From: Bacillus andreraoultii
Lineage (GTDB): Bacteria > Bacillota > Bacilli > Bacillales > Caldibacillaceae
NCBI RefSeq assembly: GCF_001244735.1
Contig: NZ_LN868937.1
Coordinates: 1,583,143-1,620,099, forward strand
Direction: 5' to 3'
DNA: 36,957 bases
Position 1 is the stretch's first letter, and every line of letters starts with the position of its first letter. The notes below the pieces were generated by a model. That model was not told the DNA's origin. It ran no database searches and worked only from the letters and a program-made list of their open reading frames with translations. Shown piece after piece: positions 15,645-27,000 of this stretch. The position numbers and the translations under genes are program-made.

Positions 15645-17165
15645 GTGGTAGGGGAAAACATAAAAGAATGTGAAAAACAATTCCTAAACTATATAGAGAA
15701 AATCACTGCTTATGAAGAGGCTAATCATGTGATGTATTGGGACTTACGAACAGGAGCACCGAAAAATGGAGTTGAGAGACGTTCAGAAGTTATTGGGATG
15801 TTGTCATCTGAAATATATAAAATGAAAACATCAGATGACATGAACGATTTTTTGAACTTATTATTAAGCAATGAAGCAAAATCTGTCATCTCGACTATTA
15901 CTTTGAAATCTGCCCAAGAATGTAAGAAAACGTATGACCGAATGAAGAAAATTCCAATTGAAGAGTATCAAAATTATATAACCTTGCAAACAAAGGCAGA
16001 ATCTGTTTGGGAAGAAGCGAAAGAGAAAAATAATTTTAAACTGTTTCTTCCATATTTAGAAGAGCTTGTTAATACAACAAAAAGGTTTATTGAGTATTGG
16101 GGTTATGAGGAAAATAAGTATAATACTTTGCTTGATATGTATGAGCCTGGAATGAAGGTAGATATTTTAGATCGGGTTTTTAATGATTTACGAGATGGTA
16201 TTGTCCAACTATTACAGCATATTAAGAAAATAGAAGGGGATCATGATATTTCCTTTATTCATCATTATTTTCCGAAAGATAGGCAGCGCGATTTTTGCAT
16301 CGAAATATTAAAGCAAATGGGTTATGATTTTTATGCGGGCCGACTAGATGAAACGACCCATCCTTTTCAAATTACACTTAATATTGGAGATGCAAGAGTA
16401 ACGAATAACTATAATGAGCGCGATTTTCGTGTCGCTGTTTTTGGTACGATGCATGAAGGTGGTCATGCATTATATGAACAAAATATTTCTAAAGATTTAG
16501 TTGGTACACCATTAGCTGAAGGGACATCAATGGGAATCCATGAATCACAATCTTTATTTAATGAGATTTTTATTGGAAGAAATCGTTCATTTTGGAAGAA
16601 AAATTATGATTTACTTAAACAATATGCGAGTGGACAATTTGACCATGTTTCGATAGATGACTTTTATCGAGCAATTAATGAAGTGAAACCGACATTTATT
16701 CGTATCGAAGCAGATGAGGTTACATATCCGCTACATATTATTATTCGCTATGAGATTGAAAAGGCGTTATTTAATGATGAAATCGAAGTGAAAGATTTAC
16801 CTGAAATATGGAAAAAGAAATACGAAGACTATTTAGGGATTATTCCAAAAAGTGACCGTGTCGGAGTTCTTCAAGATGTTCACTGGGCAGGTGGGAGTTT
16901 TGGCTATTTTCCTTCGTATGCGCTTGGGTACATCTATGCTGCTCAATTTAAATTTGCACTGTTGAAAGATTTGCCTAATTTTGAACAATTATTAGAAAGT
17001 GGAGATTTACTGACCATCAAGGATTGGTTTAATAAAAAAGTTCATAAGTATGGAAAAATGAAAGAACCTATTGAGATTTTAAAAGAGGTTACAGGTGAAG
17101 GTCCGAATCCGAAATATTTGCTTCAATATTTAAACGAAAAATACGAGGAGATTTACGCTAACTAA
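15645..17165 (+). CDS. ypwA: Carboxypeptidase Taq family (M32) metallocarboxypeptidase
   Basis: Cytosolic zinc carboxypeptidase trimming C-terminal residues from short peptides. The 506 residues carry the zinc site HEGGH (His270, Glu271, His274) and the third ligand Glu300 in IHESQS, 30 residues from the first His as in the Thermus aquaticus enzyme. Other family blocks are YWDLRTGAPKNG near the start, YEPGMKVDILD, THPFQITLNIGDARVTN and the GIIPKSDRVGVLQDVHW block. The start is GTG with AGGGGGGA five bases upstream; the overlapping ATG reads straight into a stop. B. subtilis YpwA lies beside xpt-pbuX, and so does this gene. Confidence 0.94.
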   Translation: MVGENIKECEKQFLNYIEKITAYEEANHVMYWDLRTGAPKNGVERRSEVIGMLSSEIYKMKTSDDMNDFLNLLLSNEAKSVISTITLKSAQECKKTYDRMKKIPIEEYQNYITLQTKAESVWEEAKEKNNFKLFLPYLEELVNTTKRFIEYWGYEENKYNTLLDMYEPGMKVDILDRVFNDLRDGIVQLLQHIKKIEGDHDISFIHHYFPKDRQRDFCIEILKQMGYDFYAGRLDETTHPFQITLNIGDARVTNNYNERDFRVAVFGTMHEGGHALYEQNISKDLVGTPLAEGTSMGIHESQSLFNEIFIGRNRSFWKKNYDLLKQYASGQFDHVSIDDFYRAINEVKPTFIRIEADEVTYPLHIIIRYEIEKALFNDEIEVKDLPEIWKKKYEDYLGIIPKSDRVGVLQDVHWAGGSFGYFPSYALGYIYAAQFKFALLKDLPNFEQLLESGDLLTIKDWFNKKVHKYGKMKEPIEILKEVTGEGPNPKYLLQYLNEKYEEIYAN

Positions 17166-17174
17166 TTTTGAATA

Positions 17175-17204
17175 AACCCACCTATAATATCATATAGGTG
17201 GGTT
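17175..17204. terminator. Bidirectional hairpin, ypwA / EAL-HDOD gene
   Basis: AACCCACCTATA (17175-17186) pairs perfectly with TATAGGTGGGTT (17193-17204) around a six-base loop, between two convergent genes. Confidence 0.75.
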
Positions 17205-17230
17205 AACTTGTCGGCTACGATTTAAACGGT

Positions 17231-18475
17231 TTAAGAAAGGGTAATCGAAGTTTCAGTCACCAATTGGTTACTCCACCGAATAGCTTTCATATAAGCTTCT
17301 GAAACCGCGTCGATATGAATATTCAATTGACTAAGAAGATTAGGAATGGCAGTCCAATCAGCTTGTTCAATAGCAATAATGACATTAAGTACTGACCGAT
17401 AATCATTGTTTTCACCTAAAAGTGCGTCAACAATTTTATCTTTAAGAGGTAGTTTTTTTACAACTGTATGTATCGACACGTGTAATATACTGTCAATTAA
17501 AGAAAACATTCCTGTTAAAAAGAAACTAGACGACTCTTTTTTCCAATTCGTTTGTTCAGCTATTAATTCACAAAATTTCCCCCGAACTAAGCTCATAGAT
17601 ATAAGGTTCTCAGTTAAAGGGTCCTTATTTTTTTTCGAGTCTCTAAGTGACAGGATATAGAGCCAACGTCTAAATTCATTTAAACCTAAAAGCATAATCG
17701 CTTGTTTAATCGATTCAATTTTGTGGTACTTCACATATTGATTATTGATAAGTTTTAGTAGTTTAAAAGAGATGGATAGATCGCCTTCAATAATTTTTGC
17801 TAAATAATCAATATTTGGTTCAGGCTTTTTCGTTTCATCAATTAATAACAGGTAGGAATGAAATAAAGTTGGAATTTCTTGCCGTGTAAAAATAACGGGT
17901 TTTTGAAAGAAATACCCTTGAAAATAATCAAACCCTTCTAGTAGTGCAGTTTGATATTCTTCCTCTGTTTCCACTTTCTCAGCTAAAAATCGTAGTTGAA
18001 AAAAATCCTTTAATTTTATAATTTTTTTCCTCATTTCTTCATCCGTTGTCCTAAAATCCACTTTAATAATATCGACAAAGGGCAAAATTTGAAACGAATT
18101 TGGATTATTCTCGTCTAATTGATAATCATCTAAAGCGATTTGATATCCTAATTTTTTATAATATTTACAAGCAGCTATAATTTCTTCAGAAGGGTAAATT
18201 GTTTCTAAAATTTCAATCACTAATTTAGATGGCGGAAAGTTTTCAGGTATATGATTTAATAATAAATTTTCCGTAAAGTTAATGAAATAGTAAGTATGAT
18301 TTGTTAGGTCATCTAAGTCAAAGTTTAAAAAACTATTCACTAAAACATCTGCAGTGGCTAGATCGTTATTTAAAGAAGCAGTATTACGATTAAAGTTATT
18401 TCGAAATAGTAATTCATATCCATATGTATTGTTTGAGCGGTCAAGAATTGGTTGCCTCGCAACAAAAGTTTTCAT
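17231..18475 (-). CDS. EAL-HDOD domain protein (YuxH-like), probably inactive EAL
   Basis: Signalling protein with an N-terminal EAL domain (about 1-205) and a C-terminal HDOD domain (about 205-395), the architecture of B. subtilis YuxH and Vibrio CdgJ. EAL landmarks are altered: YGYELLFR replaces the E-x-L signature, VIEILE keeps the ELTE glutamates, ALDDYQLDENN lacks the DDFGxG loop, then IIKVDF, AEKVET and QGYFFQKP. Loss of DDFG suggests no cyclic-di-GMP phosphodiesterase activity. The HDOD part (LLKLINNQYVKYHKIESIKQ, MLLGLNEFRRWLYI) lacks HD metal ligands, as is normal for HDOD. ATG with AAAGGG nine bases upstream. It lies alone between ypwA and a divergent small membrane gene. Confidence 0.88.
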   Translation of the reverse strand: MKTFVARQPILDRSNNTYGYELLFRNNFNRNTASLNNDLATADVLVNSFLNFDLDDLTNHTYYFINFTENLLLNHIPENFPPSKLVIEILETIYPSEEIIAACKYYKKLGYQIALDDYQLDENNPNSFQILPFVDIIKVDFRTTDEEMRKKIIKLKDFFQLRFLAEKVETEEEYQTALLEGFDYFQGYFFQKPVIFTRQEIPTLFHSYLLLIDETKKPEPNIDYLAKIIEGDLSISFKLLKLINNQYVKYHKIESIKQAIMLLGLNEFRRWLYILSLRDSKKNKDPLTENLISMSLVRGKFCELIAEQTNWKKESSSFFLTGMFSLIDSILHVSIHTVVKKLPLKDKIVDALLGENNDYRSVLNVIIAIEQADWTAIPNLLSQLNIHIDAVSEAYMKAIRWSNQLVTETSITLS

Positions 18476-18613
18476 ACTTTTAGCCCTTTCGTTATAATTC
18501 TATATTTATACTATAATATTTATACGATTAATTCCATTGAAATATATGGGTAATTCAAGGATTTAGGAAGATTGTCATTTTTTAATCAGTTAAAATAGGT
18601 ATTTTGTCCTATA

Positions 18614-18642
18614 TTGTCGAAAACTCGTATTCGATATAATAT
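18614..18642 (+). promoter_or_regulatory. Probable sigma-A promoter of the 43-aa membrane protein gene
   Basis: TTGTCG (18614-18619) with either TATAAT (18635-18640, 15-base spacer) or TAATAT (18637-18642, 17-base spacer), shortly upstream of the ribosome site. Confidence 0.45.
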
Positions 18643-18671
18643 TAGTATAAAAACTGTGACGGAGGGTCAAA

Positions 18672-18803
18672 ATGTCAAATTGGTTAACCCCTGAAGAAAT
18701 TGCCCGTAAAAGAGATTATCGGAAGAAAGCGTTATATATTTCTATACCAATCATTGGTGCAATTTTAGGTGCTTTAATCGGTTTAATCTCACAATTTATG
18801 TAA
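18672..18803 (+). CDS. Small single-span membrane protein (43 aa), unknown
   Basis: The product starts MSNWLTPEEIARKRDYRKKA, a charged cytoplasmic-looking segment, then one membrane segment with glycine-zipper spacing (PIIGAILGALIGLISQF). GGAGGG lies five bases before the ATG and a sigma-A-like promoter precedes it. It ends before the guanine riboswitch region. I do not recognise the family; start context and composition make a real gene likely. Confidence 0.62.
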   Translation: MSNWLTPEEIARKRDYRKKALYISIPIIGAILGALIGLISQFM

Positions 18804-18821
18804 GTAAATGTATGTTTGCTG

Positions 18822-18830
18822 TGCTATAAT
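18822..18830 (+). promoter_or_regulatory. Extended -10 promoter of the xpt-pbuX operon
   Basis: TGCTATAAT (TG-n-TATAAT) with no clear -35 at 17 bases, about 27 bases upstream of the purine riboswitch; an extended -10 promoter would suffice. Confidence 0.55.
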
Positions 18831-18856
18831 TATATTAGGAATTTCTATTAAATAAA

Positions 18857-18931
18857 ATCACTCGTATAATCGTGGGAATATGGCCCACAAGTTTCTACCA
18901 GATTACCGTAAATAATCTGACTATGAGTGGG
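18857..18931 (+). promoter_or_regulatory. Purine (guanine-class) riboswitch aptamer
   Basis: P1 CACTC (18859-18863) with GAGTG (18925-18929), followed by the conserved TATAATC, P2 GTGGG/CCCAC around AATATGG, then AGTTTCTACC, P3 AGATTA/TAATCT around CCGTAAA, and GACTATGAGTG. The specificity base in the J3/1 strand (ACTATG) is C, which selects guanine/hypoxanthine; adenine riboswitches have U. It lies upstream of xanthine phosphoribosyltransferase and xanthine permease genes, as in B. subtilis. Confidence 0.96.
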
Positions 18932-18977
18932 CAATGATTCTATGAAAACATTTGGTGTAAATAGATTTATTTCAACG

Positions 18978-19029
18978 AACCCAAAGGTATTGCTCACTTA
19001 ATCGTATGTGGGCTACTTTTGGGTTTTTT
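18978..19029 (+). terminator. Riboswitch-controlled terminator
   Basis: AACCCAAAGGTA (18978-18989) pairs with TACTTTTGGGTT (19014-19025), then six Ts. The competing antiterminator is visible: AGTGGGCAAT after the aptamer (P1 3' strand) can pair with ATTGCTCACT (18988-18997) in the terminator's 5' half. Guanine binding would hold P1 and allow termination; this mechanism is inferred from the known xpt riboswitch. Confidence 0.88.
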
Positions 19030-19170
19030 ATTAAGATAGTTTTCTCAAAGATTGTTGCTTTTTCAAGGAGAAATAAAGCAAGAAGGCGACTATCTGAACT
19101 CAAAGAAGCAAAATCAGAGTCCTGCCCTAAGGATGTGCGTCCTTGGTGAATAACAACAAAGTTTACGAAA
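19030..19170 (+). other. Extra structured leader between riboswitch terminator and xpt
   Basis: About 170 bases between the terminator and the xpt start carry further dyads: AGATAGT (19034-19040) with ACTATCT, enclosing TTGCTTT with AAAGCAA, and CCTAAGGA with GTCCTTGG further on. Its later part (GAACTCAAAG..., GCGTCCTT, AGTTTACGA) loosely resembles the intergenic repeat at 28760-28925. No gene or known RNA is recognised. Confidence 0.35.
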
Positions 19171-19191
19171 AAGGTTTTTAAAAATATATAG

Positions 19192-21098
<1,907 letters not shown>

Positions 21099-21104
21099 TG
21101 GAAT

Positions 21105-21163
21105 GAGACTGTTCTAAATAAAATGGAATTCATTTTCTACTTTATTTAGGACAGTCTCCTTTT
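21105..21163 (+). terminator. Terminator of xpt-pbuX
   Basis: GAGACTGTTCTAAATAAA (21105-21122) pairs with TTTATTTAGGACAGTCTC (21141-21158) with one G-U pair and an AT-rich loop, followed by CTTTT. Confidence 0.85.
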
Positions 21164-21220
21164 CACATCATAAAGAAATGCACATAAATTATTATTAAAA
21201 AAATGATAAGGAGAGGTTCT

Positions 21221-21358
21221 ATGAAATATTATTGTGATTTTTGTTTATCAATTCAAGAATCCTCAACAAAATGTACAAAATGCGGAGAAATAAGATTCCA
21301 GCCGATTATAATTGAAGTTCAAACACAAAAAATCAATGATGAAGAGTTTGATCTATAA
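21221..21358 (+). CDS. Small zinc-ribbon protein (45 aa)
   Basis: The product has two knuckles, CDFC (residues 5-8) and CTKC (18-21), in the C-x2-C...C-x2-C layout of a zinc ribbon or rubredoxin-like fold, then an acidic tail ending EEFDL. AAGGAGAGG lies just upstream of the ATG. It stands alone between the pbuX terminator and the convergent CheX-like gene. Metal binding is very likely; partner and role are unknown. Confidence 0.68.
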   Translation: MKYYCDFCLSIQESSTKCTKCGEIRFQPIIIEVQTQKINDEEFDL

Positions 21359-21435
21359 AATGGGCTTCACTACTTACACAAACATCGTATCATAACTCAT
21401 GGATAGAAACCCTTTGTTTTCTTGATGGAAGTTCG

Positions 21436-21894
21436 TTATGCGGCTTCCTCAATCATAAAGATAATGTTGAGGTCACCTATTGTTTGAATTGATACGGGTA
21501 ACTTGATGGCTTTTTGAAAACCGTATACTTTAGAACTACCAATAAAAATAGTCGGAGGAGTAATATCAATTGTAATTCCTTTATTAAATAAGGTTGTACT
21601 TAAATTTCCAACAATCATATTACCAAATTCACCTGCAAAAGATTCAAGCATTTCACCGAGAAGTGGCATTCCGAACATTTTCTCACCGATTTTACTAAAT
21701 GTTCCCTCATCACCAGTAATTAAGATCCGCCCTAAAACATCCCCTGTAATACCGATAAAAACTCCAATTGCGTCGTGCTGAAAAGGTTGATTGAAAGAAG
21801 ATGGATTCGATATCTCAAGAGGTGTTTGCACGACGTTATTGAACGAATGAATCGTACTGTTTAGAATATTCGTTATTTTCTCGCTAATACTCAT
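21436..21894 (-). CDS. CheX-like chemotaxis (CheY-P) phosphatase
   Basis: CheC/CheX/FliY-type phosphatase family, which dephosphorylates CheY or related receiver domains. The 152 residues contain the active-site pattern in SFAGEFGNMIVGN: Ser85, Glu89, Asn92, Gly96, followed about 21 residues later by Pro113/114, the ExxN...P arrangement of these phosphatases. Only one ExxN helix is present, as in CheX; CheC has two. ATG with GAGGTGA upstream. It is an orphan here, with no che or flagellar genes nearby, so its receiver partner is unknown. Confidence 0.85.
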   Translation of the reverse strand: MSISEKITNILNSTIHSFNNVVQTPLEISNPSSFNQPFQHDAIGVFIGITGDVLGRILITGDEGTFSKIGEKMFGMPLLGEMLESFAGEFGNMIVGNLSTTLFNKGITIDITPPTIFIGSSKVYGFQKAIKLPVSIQTIGDLNIIFMIEEAA

Positions 21895-21900
21895 TTTCTC

Positions 21901-22206
21901 ACCTCACTTTTTATTCTTATACTGAAGCACCGATAGGATTTCCCTTGTCAATAAGAACAAATGATGATATATTTTTGCAAAAAATTTTACGTAAAAGAAT
22001 TATCCGGATTTCTATATATTTTTTGCAGTTTCTTTGATATTCGTCATTTTTCGTGTGCATTATTATTTTATCAAATTTTATTAATATAAACCGTAATTAA
22101 TAATATTTTTCATAAAATTTTTATGGTAGGAAGTTTAGTAACCCGTAGTTATTAGTAGGAAAATAATCGAAAACCATATAAAATAAAAATATCATTATTA
22201 TTCACA
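21901..22206. other. AT-rich intergenic stretch before IS copy 2
   Basis: No coding frame, RNA or repeat recognised. A TTGACA occurs on the minus strand upstream of the CheX-like gene but without a -10 at normal spacing. The native upstream region of dynA must lie here, now separated from that gene by the insertion sequence. Confidence 0.5.
22199..22206. repeat. 8-bp target site duplication, IS copy 2, left
   Basis: TATTCACA directly before the left end of the second insertion sequence, repeated exactly at 24061-24068. Confidence 0.9.
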
Positions 22207-24060
22207 GGTAATGTCAAAAGTTCTATGAAAAACGGATAAGCAAACAAGATTTATTCCGAAATAAGGTGGAGAACCGTCGCCATTTGCCCTTGACAAACAC
22301 GCCGATGGTTTAAGTTAGGTGTAACAAGGGCGAAGGGAACTAAATTAAGGCATGACAAATACGCCCTTGTTTTCCGAAAATTTTAAACCATCGGCTAGTT
22401 CGGTTTGTCAAGGGTTCGCTTCGCCAAATGGCTGGTTTGAATGTTAAACCATTCAAGGGCTCAGCTAAAGCTAAATTTAGGCGGCTTGTATTTCTAGAAG
22501 CCATTGTTGAGCGAGTTCAATCATTTTTGTCCAACGTGCCGGCATGTGTGGCAATTTGGAGAGTTCTGGGATCATAACTGGCACTTTATTCTCCAGTGAA
22601 GCATGTGGCCTGAGAAAGTTAAAATATGCTACGAATAAAGTCACATAGGATACCGATCCCTTTTCTGAACCAAACCCATGTGTAGCCTTATAATTACCCT
22701 TAAAAGTACGATTGAGTCTCTCAATAATTTGTTTAAGCGGTCGATATTCCGTTGAAACAGGATCCTCATTGGTTAATCCAATGACTTGCTTCACATCAAA
22801 GTGGATATCGTGCTGGGCAAAGAAGTGTTGAGCCAAAAGGTAAATAGGATTCCCATCGACCACAAAAGTAAGATCTTCTGGAATCTCTTTTAGCTTAAGC
22901 AATACTTCATCAATGGCTAATACAGCTGCCTGTGTATCTCGGTTTGGTGAAACAGGATACGACAAAATAATCTTTTTTACGGTATCAAAGAAGAAGAACA
23001 AGTAATTCCAACGTCCACTCACACGGATATACGTTTCATCACCGCAAAATTGATTGGAAAGCTCATACGGATAATGGTCGATAAACGGTTTCATTATGAG
23101 CGCGACACTGTTTTCGTAGTTTAAAATACTTTGGTGAGAAATAGAAACTCCGTGAATATCATTCATAATGGCCGCGGTTTTGCGCGCTGATAAGCCGTAG
23201 TTTACGTGATAAGTCAAAATAAGTCCCAGTGTATGCGGAGACACGTACAATTTCGATAAATCTACTTTCGGTAACTCTGGAGACTCTTTCGACAGTGGCT
23301 TATAGTCGAACTTAAACAGGCGAAATATATAGCGCATTTTGAACGCTTGTGGGTCTTTTTTGAACGGTTTCTTCTCTTCTTTCGAAAGACCTTTTAACTT
23401 CTTTTGGTAGTAAGAACATTGATTATTTTTACACTTGAAAACATCAAAATCTTTTCGTTCTTTTATCTTTTCAAGTGTTTTTGAACAGTGAGGACATCGT
23501 AAAATGGCCTCTTTCAAATAACGATTCTTTTCGCTAAACAAACACGCACACACTTTACATTGATATTGTCCTTTATCTCCATTATTTGCATAAAGAAAAT
23601 CAGAAGGAGCACCACACTTTGGACAATTCAAATGAGAAGGCACACAAACTTTGGCGTTTTTATGTCTACGAACCGGTTTTAATGGTTTCCCGTGTTTTTC
23701 TAGAAAATCATTAAGTAGTTCTTGATAATCAAGCTTTTCAAGTGTTTCAACAATCGGAAGCTCATCCACCTGTAGTTTTCGATAAGGCTTGCTTATCGGT
23801 TTTTCTTCGGGTTTATCAAACATACTCTTTCCAATTAAAAGAGTCTGTAAAATTTTGATAGTCTCATCTTGGTACTTGATAAATTCAAATAAATAGGTTA
23901 ATAATTGAGGATACAGACTTGTTCACTCCAATCTTGTTAGTTGTGTGTGTGGTAACCTCAATTAACCATAGATTTTAGGGGGTGGCAAGTCTTTTTTTGT
24001 TCAATGCCTTATAAATCAATGGTTGTTAACCTATTTAATATAAAAACTTTTGACAATACG
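22207..24060 (-). mobile_element. Insertion sequence copy 2 (1,854 bp, identical to copy 1)
   Basis: Same length, orientation and ends as the element at 4919-6772, offset 17,288 bp, with an identical transposase and no difference noticed elsewhere by eye. Flanked by its own duplication TATTCACA, different from that of copy 1, so it transposed here independently. It lies in the upstream region of dynA, 23 bp before the dynA start codon. Identity between copies indicates recent movement. Confidence 0.93.
22477..23823 (-). CDS. DDE transposase with two N-terminal zinc ribbons (IS copy 2)
   Basis: The 448-residue protein is identical to the product at 5189-6535, with intact zinc-ribbon cysteines, helix-turn-helix-like region and Asp262/Asp323/Glu368. 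The non-coding parts of the element, including the nested dyad (22279-22432), the start-codon hairpin and the plus-strand terminator-like structure (23915-23998), are also retained. Both copies therefore look capable of movement. Confidence 0.93.
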   Translation of the reverse strand: MFDKPEEKPISKPYRKLQVDELPIVETLEKLDYQELLNDFLEKHGKPLKPVRRHKNAKVCVPSHLNCPKCGAPSDFLYANNGDKGQYQCKVCACLFSEKNRYLKEAILRCPHCSKTLEKIKERKDFDVFKCKNNQCSYYQKKLKGLSKEEKKPFKKDPQAFKMRYIFRLFKFDYKPLSKESPELPKVDLSKLYVSPHTLGLILTYHVNYGLSARKTAAIMNDIHGVSISHQSILNYENSVALIMKPFIDHYPYELSNQFCGDETYIRVSGRWNYLFFFFDTVKKIILSYPVSPNRDTQAAVLAIDEVLLKLKEIPEDLTFVVDGNPIYLLAQHFFAQHDIHFDVKQVIGLTNEDPVSTEYRPLKQIIERLNRTFKGNYKATHGFGSEKGSVSYVTLFVAYFNFLRPHASLENKVPVMIPELSKLPHMPARWTKMIELAQQWLLEIQAA

Positions 24061-24068
24061 TATTCACA
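24061..24068. repeat. 8-bp target site duplication, IS copy 2, right
   Basis: TATTCACA, identical to 22199-22206, directly after the right end of the element. Confidence 0.9.
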
Positions 24069-24083
24069 CAAAGGGGTTACAAA

Positions 24084-27000
24084 ATGAATTCAGTTACAGT
24101 AAATGCAAAAGAGGATACAAAACTTCTTAACAAGTTATATCAATTTTATCGGTTTTATAGAGAAGAAGGAGACTTAAAAACCGCAGAGAAAATTGTTGAG
24201 TTACTAATGAAAGTAACAAATGATGAAAGGATTGTTGCGTTTTGTGGGCATTTTTCTGCCGGGAAATCGAGTATGATTAATAAAATTATTGGGAAAGAAA
24301 TATTAGCATCTAGTCCGATTCCGACAAGCGCCAATCTTGTTAAACTAAAGGTAAGTGATAGGTCAACGATAAAAGTATTTTTTCAAGATGGTGTTATTCG
24401 CGAATATCCAGCGACAATACGTTATGAACAGTTAAAAGAGTTTTTTAAAGATGGTAAAAAAATACGTTCGATTGAAATAGATGTACCATCTAAAAGCTTA
24501 CCAAATGGTGCAGTTATTATGGATACACCAGGTATTGATTCGACTGATGATGCTCATAGGCTTGCTACTGAGTCTGCCCTCCATTTAGCGGATGTTTTAT
24601 TTTATGTTATGGATTATAACCATGTTTTAGCAGAGGAAAACTTTTTATTTACAAAAGAAATGGTCGAGCGAGGAAAAGAAATATACTTAATAGTCAATAT
24701 GATAGACAAACATCAAGAACAGGAACTTTCGTTTACAGATTATAAGAAATCAATTGAACATGCATTTCATGAGTGGAATATATTTCCAAAACATATTTTT
24801 TATACAAGTTTGAAAGAAGAAAATCATATTCACAATGATTTTCAAGATGTATTGAAAGAAATTCAGGAACAATTTACGAACACACAATCATGTCTCGATG
24901 GGTCAGTAAACTTACTAATGGAAGAGCATCTGAGAAAAAAACGAGATGAGCAAGAAGAAATACGGGAGCAACTGGAAAATGTATTATCCTCATTATCATT
25001 TGAAGAACGAAATAAATTAGAAGAAAAACTAACATTGCTAACGAAACAAATTCAAGAAAAAGAAGAGCAGCTGAATCATTTTTCAATAAACGTAAACAAA
25101 GACTTGCAAGCCGTATTAAAAAATGCTTATTTAATGCCTTCTGAAACCCGTGAATTGGCAAAGGAATACTTAGAAACAGAACAAAAAGATTTTAAAGTAG
25201 GTCTCTTTTTTGCTAAGAAAAAGACTGAAGAAGTAAAAGTGAAAAAATATGAGGCTTTTTATAAAGCAGTTCAAGAAAATGTAAATACGCAAATACTTTG
25301 GCATCTAAAGGAATTATTCGGAAAATATATGAAAGAAAATGGTATGGAGCAGATGAGTTTAGCAGTGAAAGTTCAACATCTGTCTATTCCATTGCCAAAA
25401 GACGTCATTCGTAGTGCAGTGAAACGAGGAGCACTTGTAACAGGGGAGTCAGTACTTAATTTTACGAAAGATGTAACGGACAATATAAAAAAACATGTCA
25501 CTCATTTCATACAGCCAATACTTGGAGAGTTTGAACAAGAACTTAGCCGCGATGTAAAAAAAGAACGGATAGAGTTAGAAGGAAAGAAAGAACGATTACG
25601 AACTTTAGTTACTGCAAAACAGCAGTTAGAACAATTAGACGTTGAATATCAAATGGCAAAAGATCGTCTATATGAGATCCACACGTGCTCAAATAGCGAT
25701 TTAAATGAAGAAATAATGAAAAACATACAAGCATTAACACAAGTGAATCCAATTGTTGAAATGATAGATGAGAAAATGTTAGCAAATAATGTTGAACGAA
25801 AAGAAAAGAAAGAACCGGAACAACATTTGGGAGAATACGTGGATGAAGATCCAGCCATTGAGTTTCATGCGGAACAACAACAAATGATCCATAAATTGAC
25901 AAAAACAGCACAGTTACTTCGGGATGTCCCGACGATGGAGAAAGTAAGTAAACAATTGATGGAAAGGGCAAAACGTTTAAAAGAGAAACAGTTTACGGTC
26001 GCTTTATTTGGAGCTTTTAGTGCGGGGAAATCATCTTTTGCAAATGCATTAATTGGAGAAAAGCTACTGCCGGTTTCACCAAATCCGACTACAGCAACAA
26101 TTAATCGTATTTTACCAGCAAATGAAGCGCATCCGGCAAAAACAGGGGTAGTCACCTTAAAACGTACAGAGCAATTACTTTCCGATATTAATGAGGCGTT
26201 AGAAATTTTCGGAATGCAAGCGGCGAATCTTGCTGAAGCATATGAAACTGTTAACAAGTTAATGAAAAAAGAAAATGAGCGGAAAGAGTTTCAAACGCAA
26301 ATTTCTTTTCTATCGGCCTTTGCAAAAGGTTATCCGATTTATAAAGATGAATTAGGAAAACAATTGTCGGTAGGTGAAAACGAATTTAAACAGTTTGTTG
26401 CTGAAGAAGAAAAATCTTGTTTTGTAGAAGCAATTGATTTCCATATTGACTCCACGATTACAAATCATGGCATTACTTTTGTTGATACTCCAGGAGCTGA
26501 TTCAATTAATGCGCGACATACAGATGTTGCTTTTGAATATATAAAGAATGCTGATGCGATTATATTTGTTACTTATTACAATCATGCATTTTCAAAGGCG
26601 GACCGTGAGTTTTTAATTCAGCTTGGACGAGTAAAAGATCAATTTGCTCTTGATAAAATGTTCTTTATTGTTAATGCGATTGACCTTGCCAATTCAGAGG
26701 AAGAACTTAATGATGTGGTAATTTATGTTCAAGACCAGCTATTATCATATGGAATTCGTAATCCGAAAATTTATCCAGTCTCCAGTATGAATGCGTTAAA
26801 AGAAAGACGGTCCGGGAAAAATTATGATTCGAAGTTTTTACAATTTGAGCAAGGATTTTATCGATTCATTTCCTATGATTTAGGGAAAATTGCCCTTACA
26901 ACAAGTAAAAATGAGTGGAATCATGCTGTAGAACGATTACGGCATTTAGTTGAAACAGCGAATACGAATCAGCAACAAAAAGAAGAAAAGCGGAAAATAT

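Noticed and set aside
24874-25161. Minus-strand frames inside dynA (also 25609-25971, 25865-26257)
   Set aside because: Antisense shadows of a clearly coding gene, without start signals.
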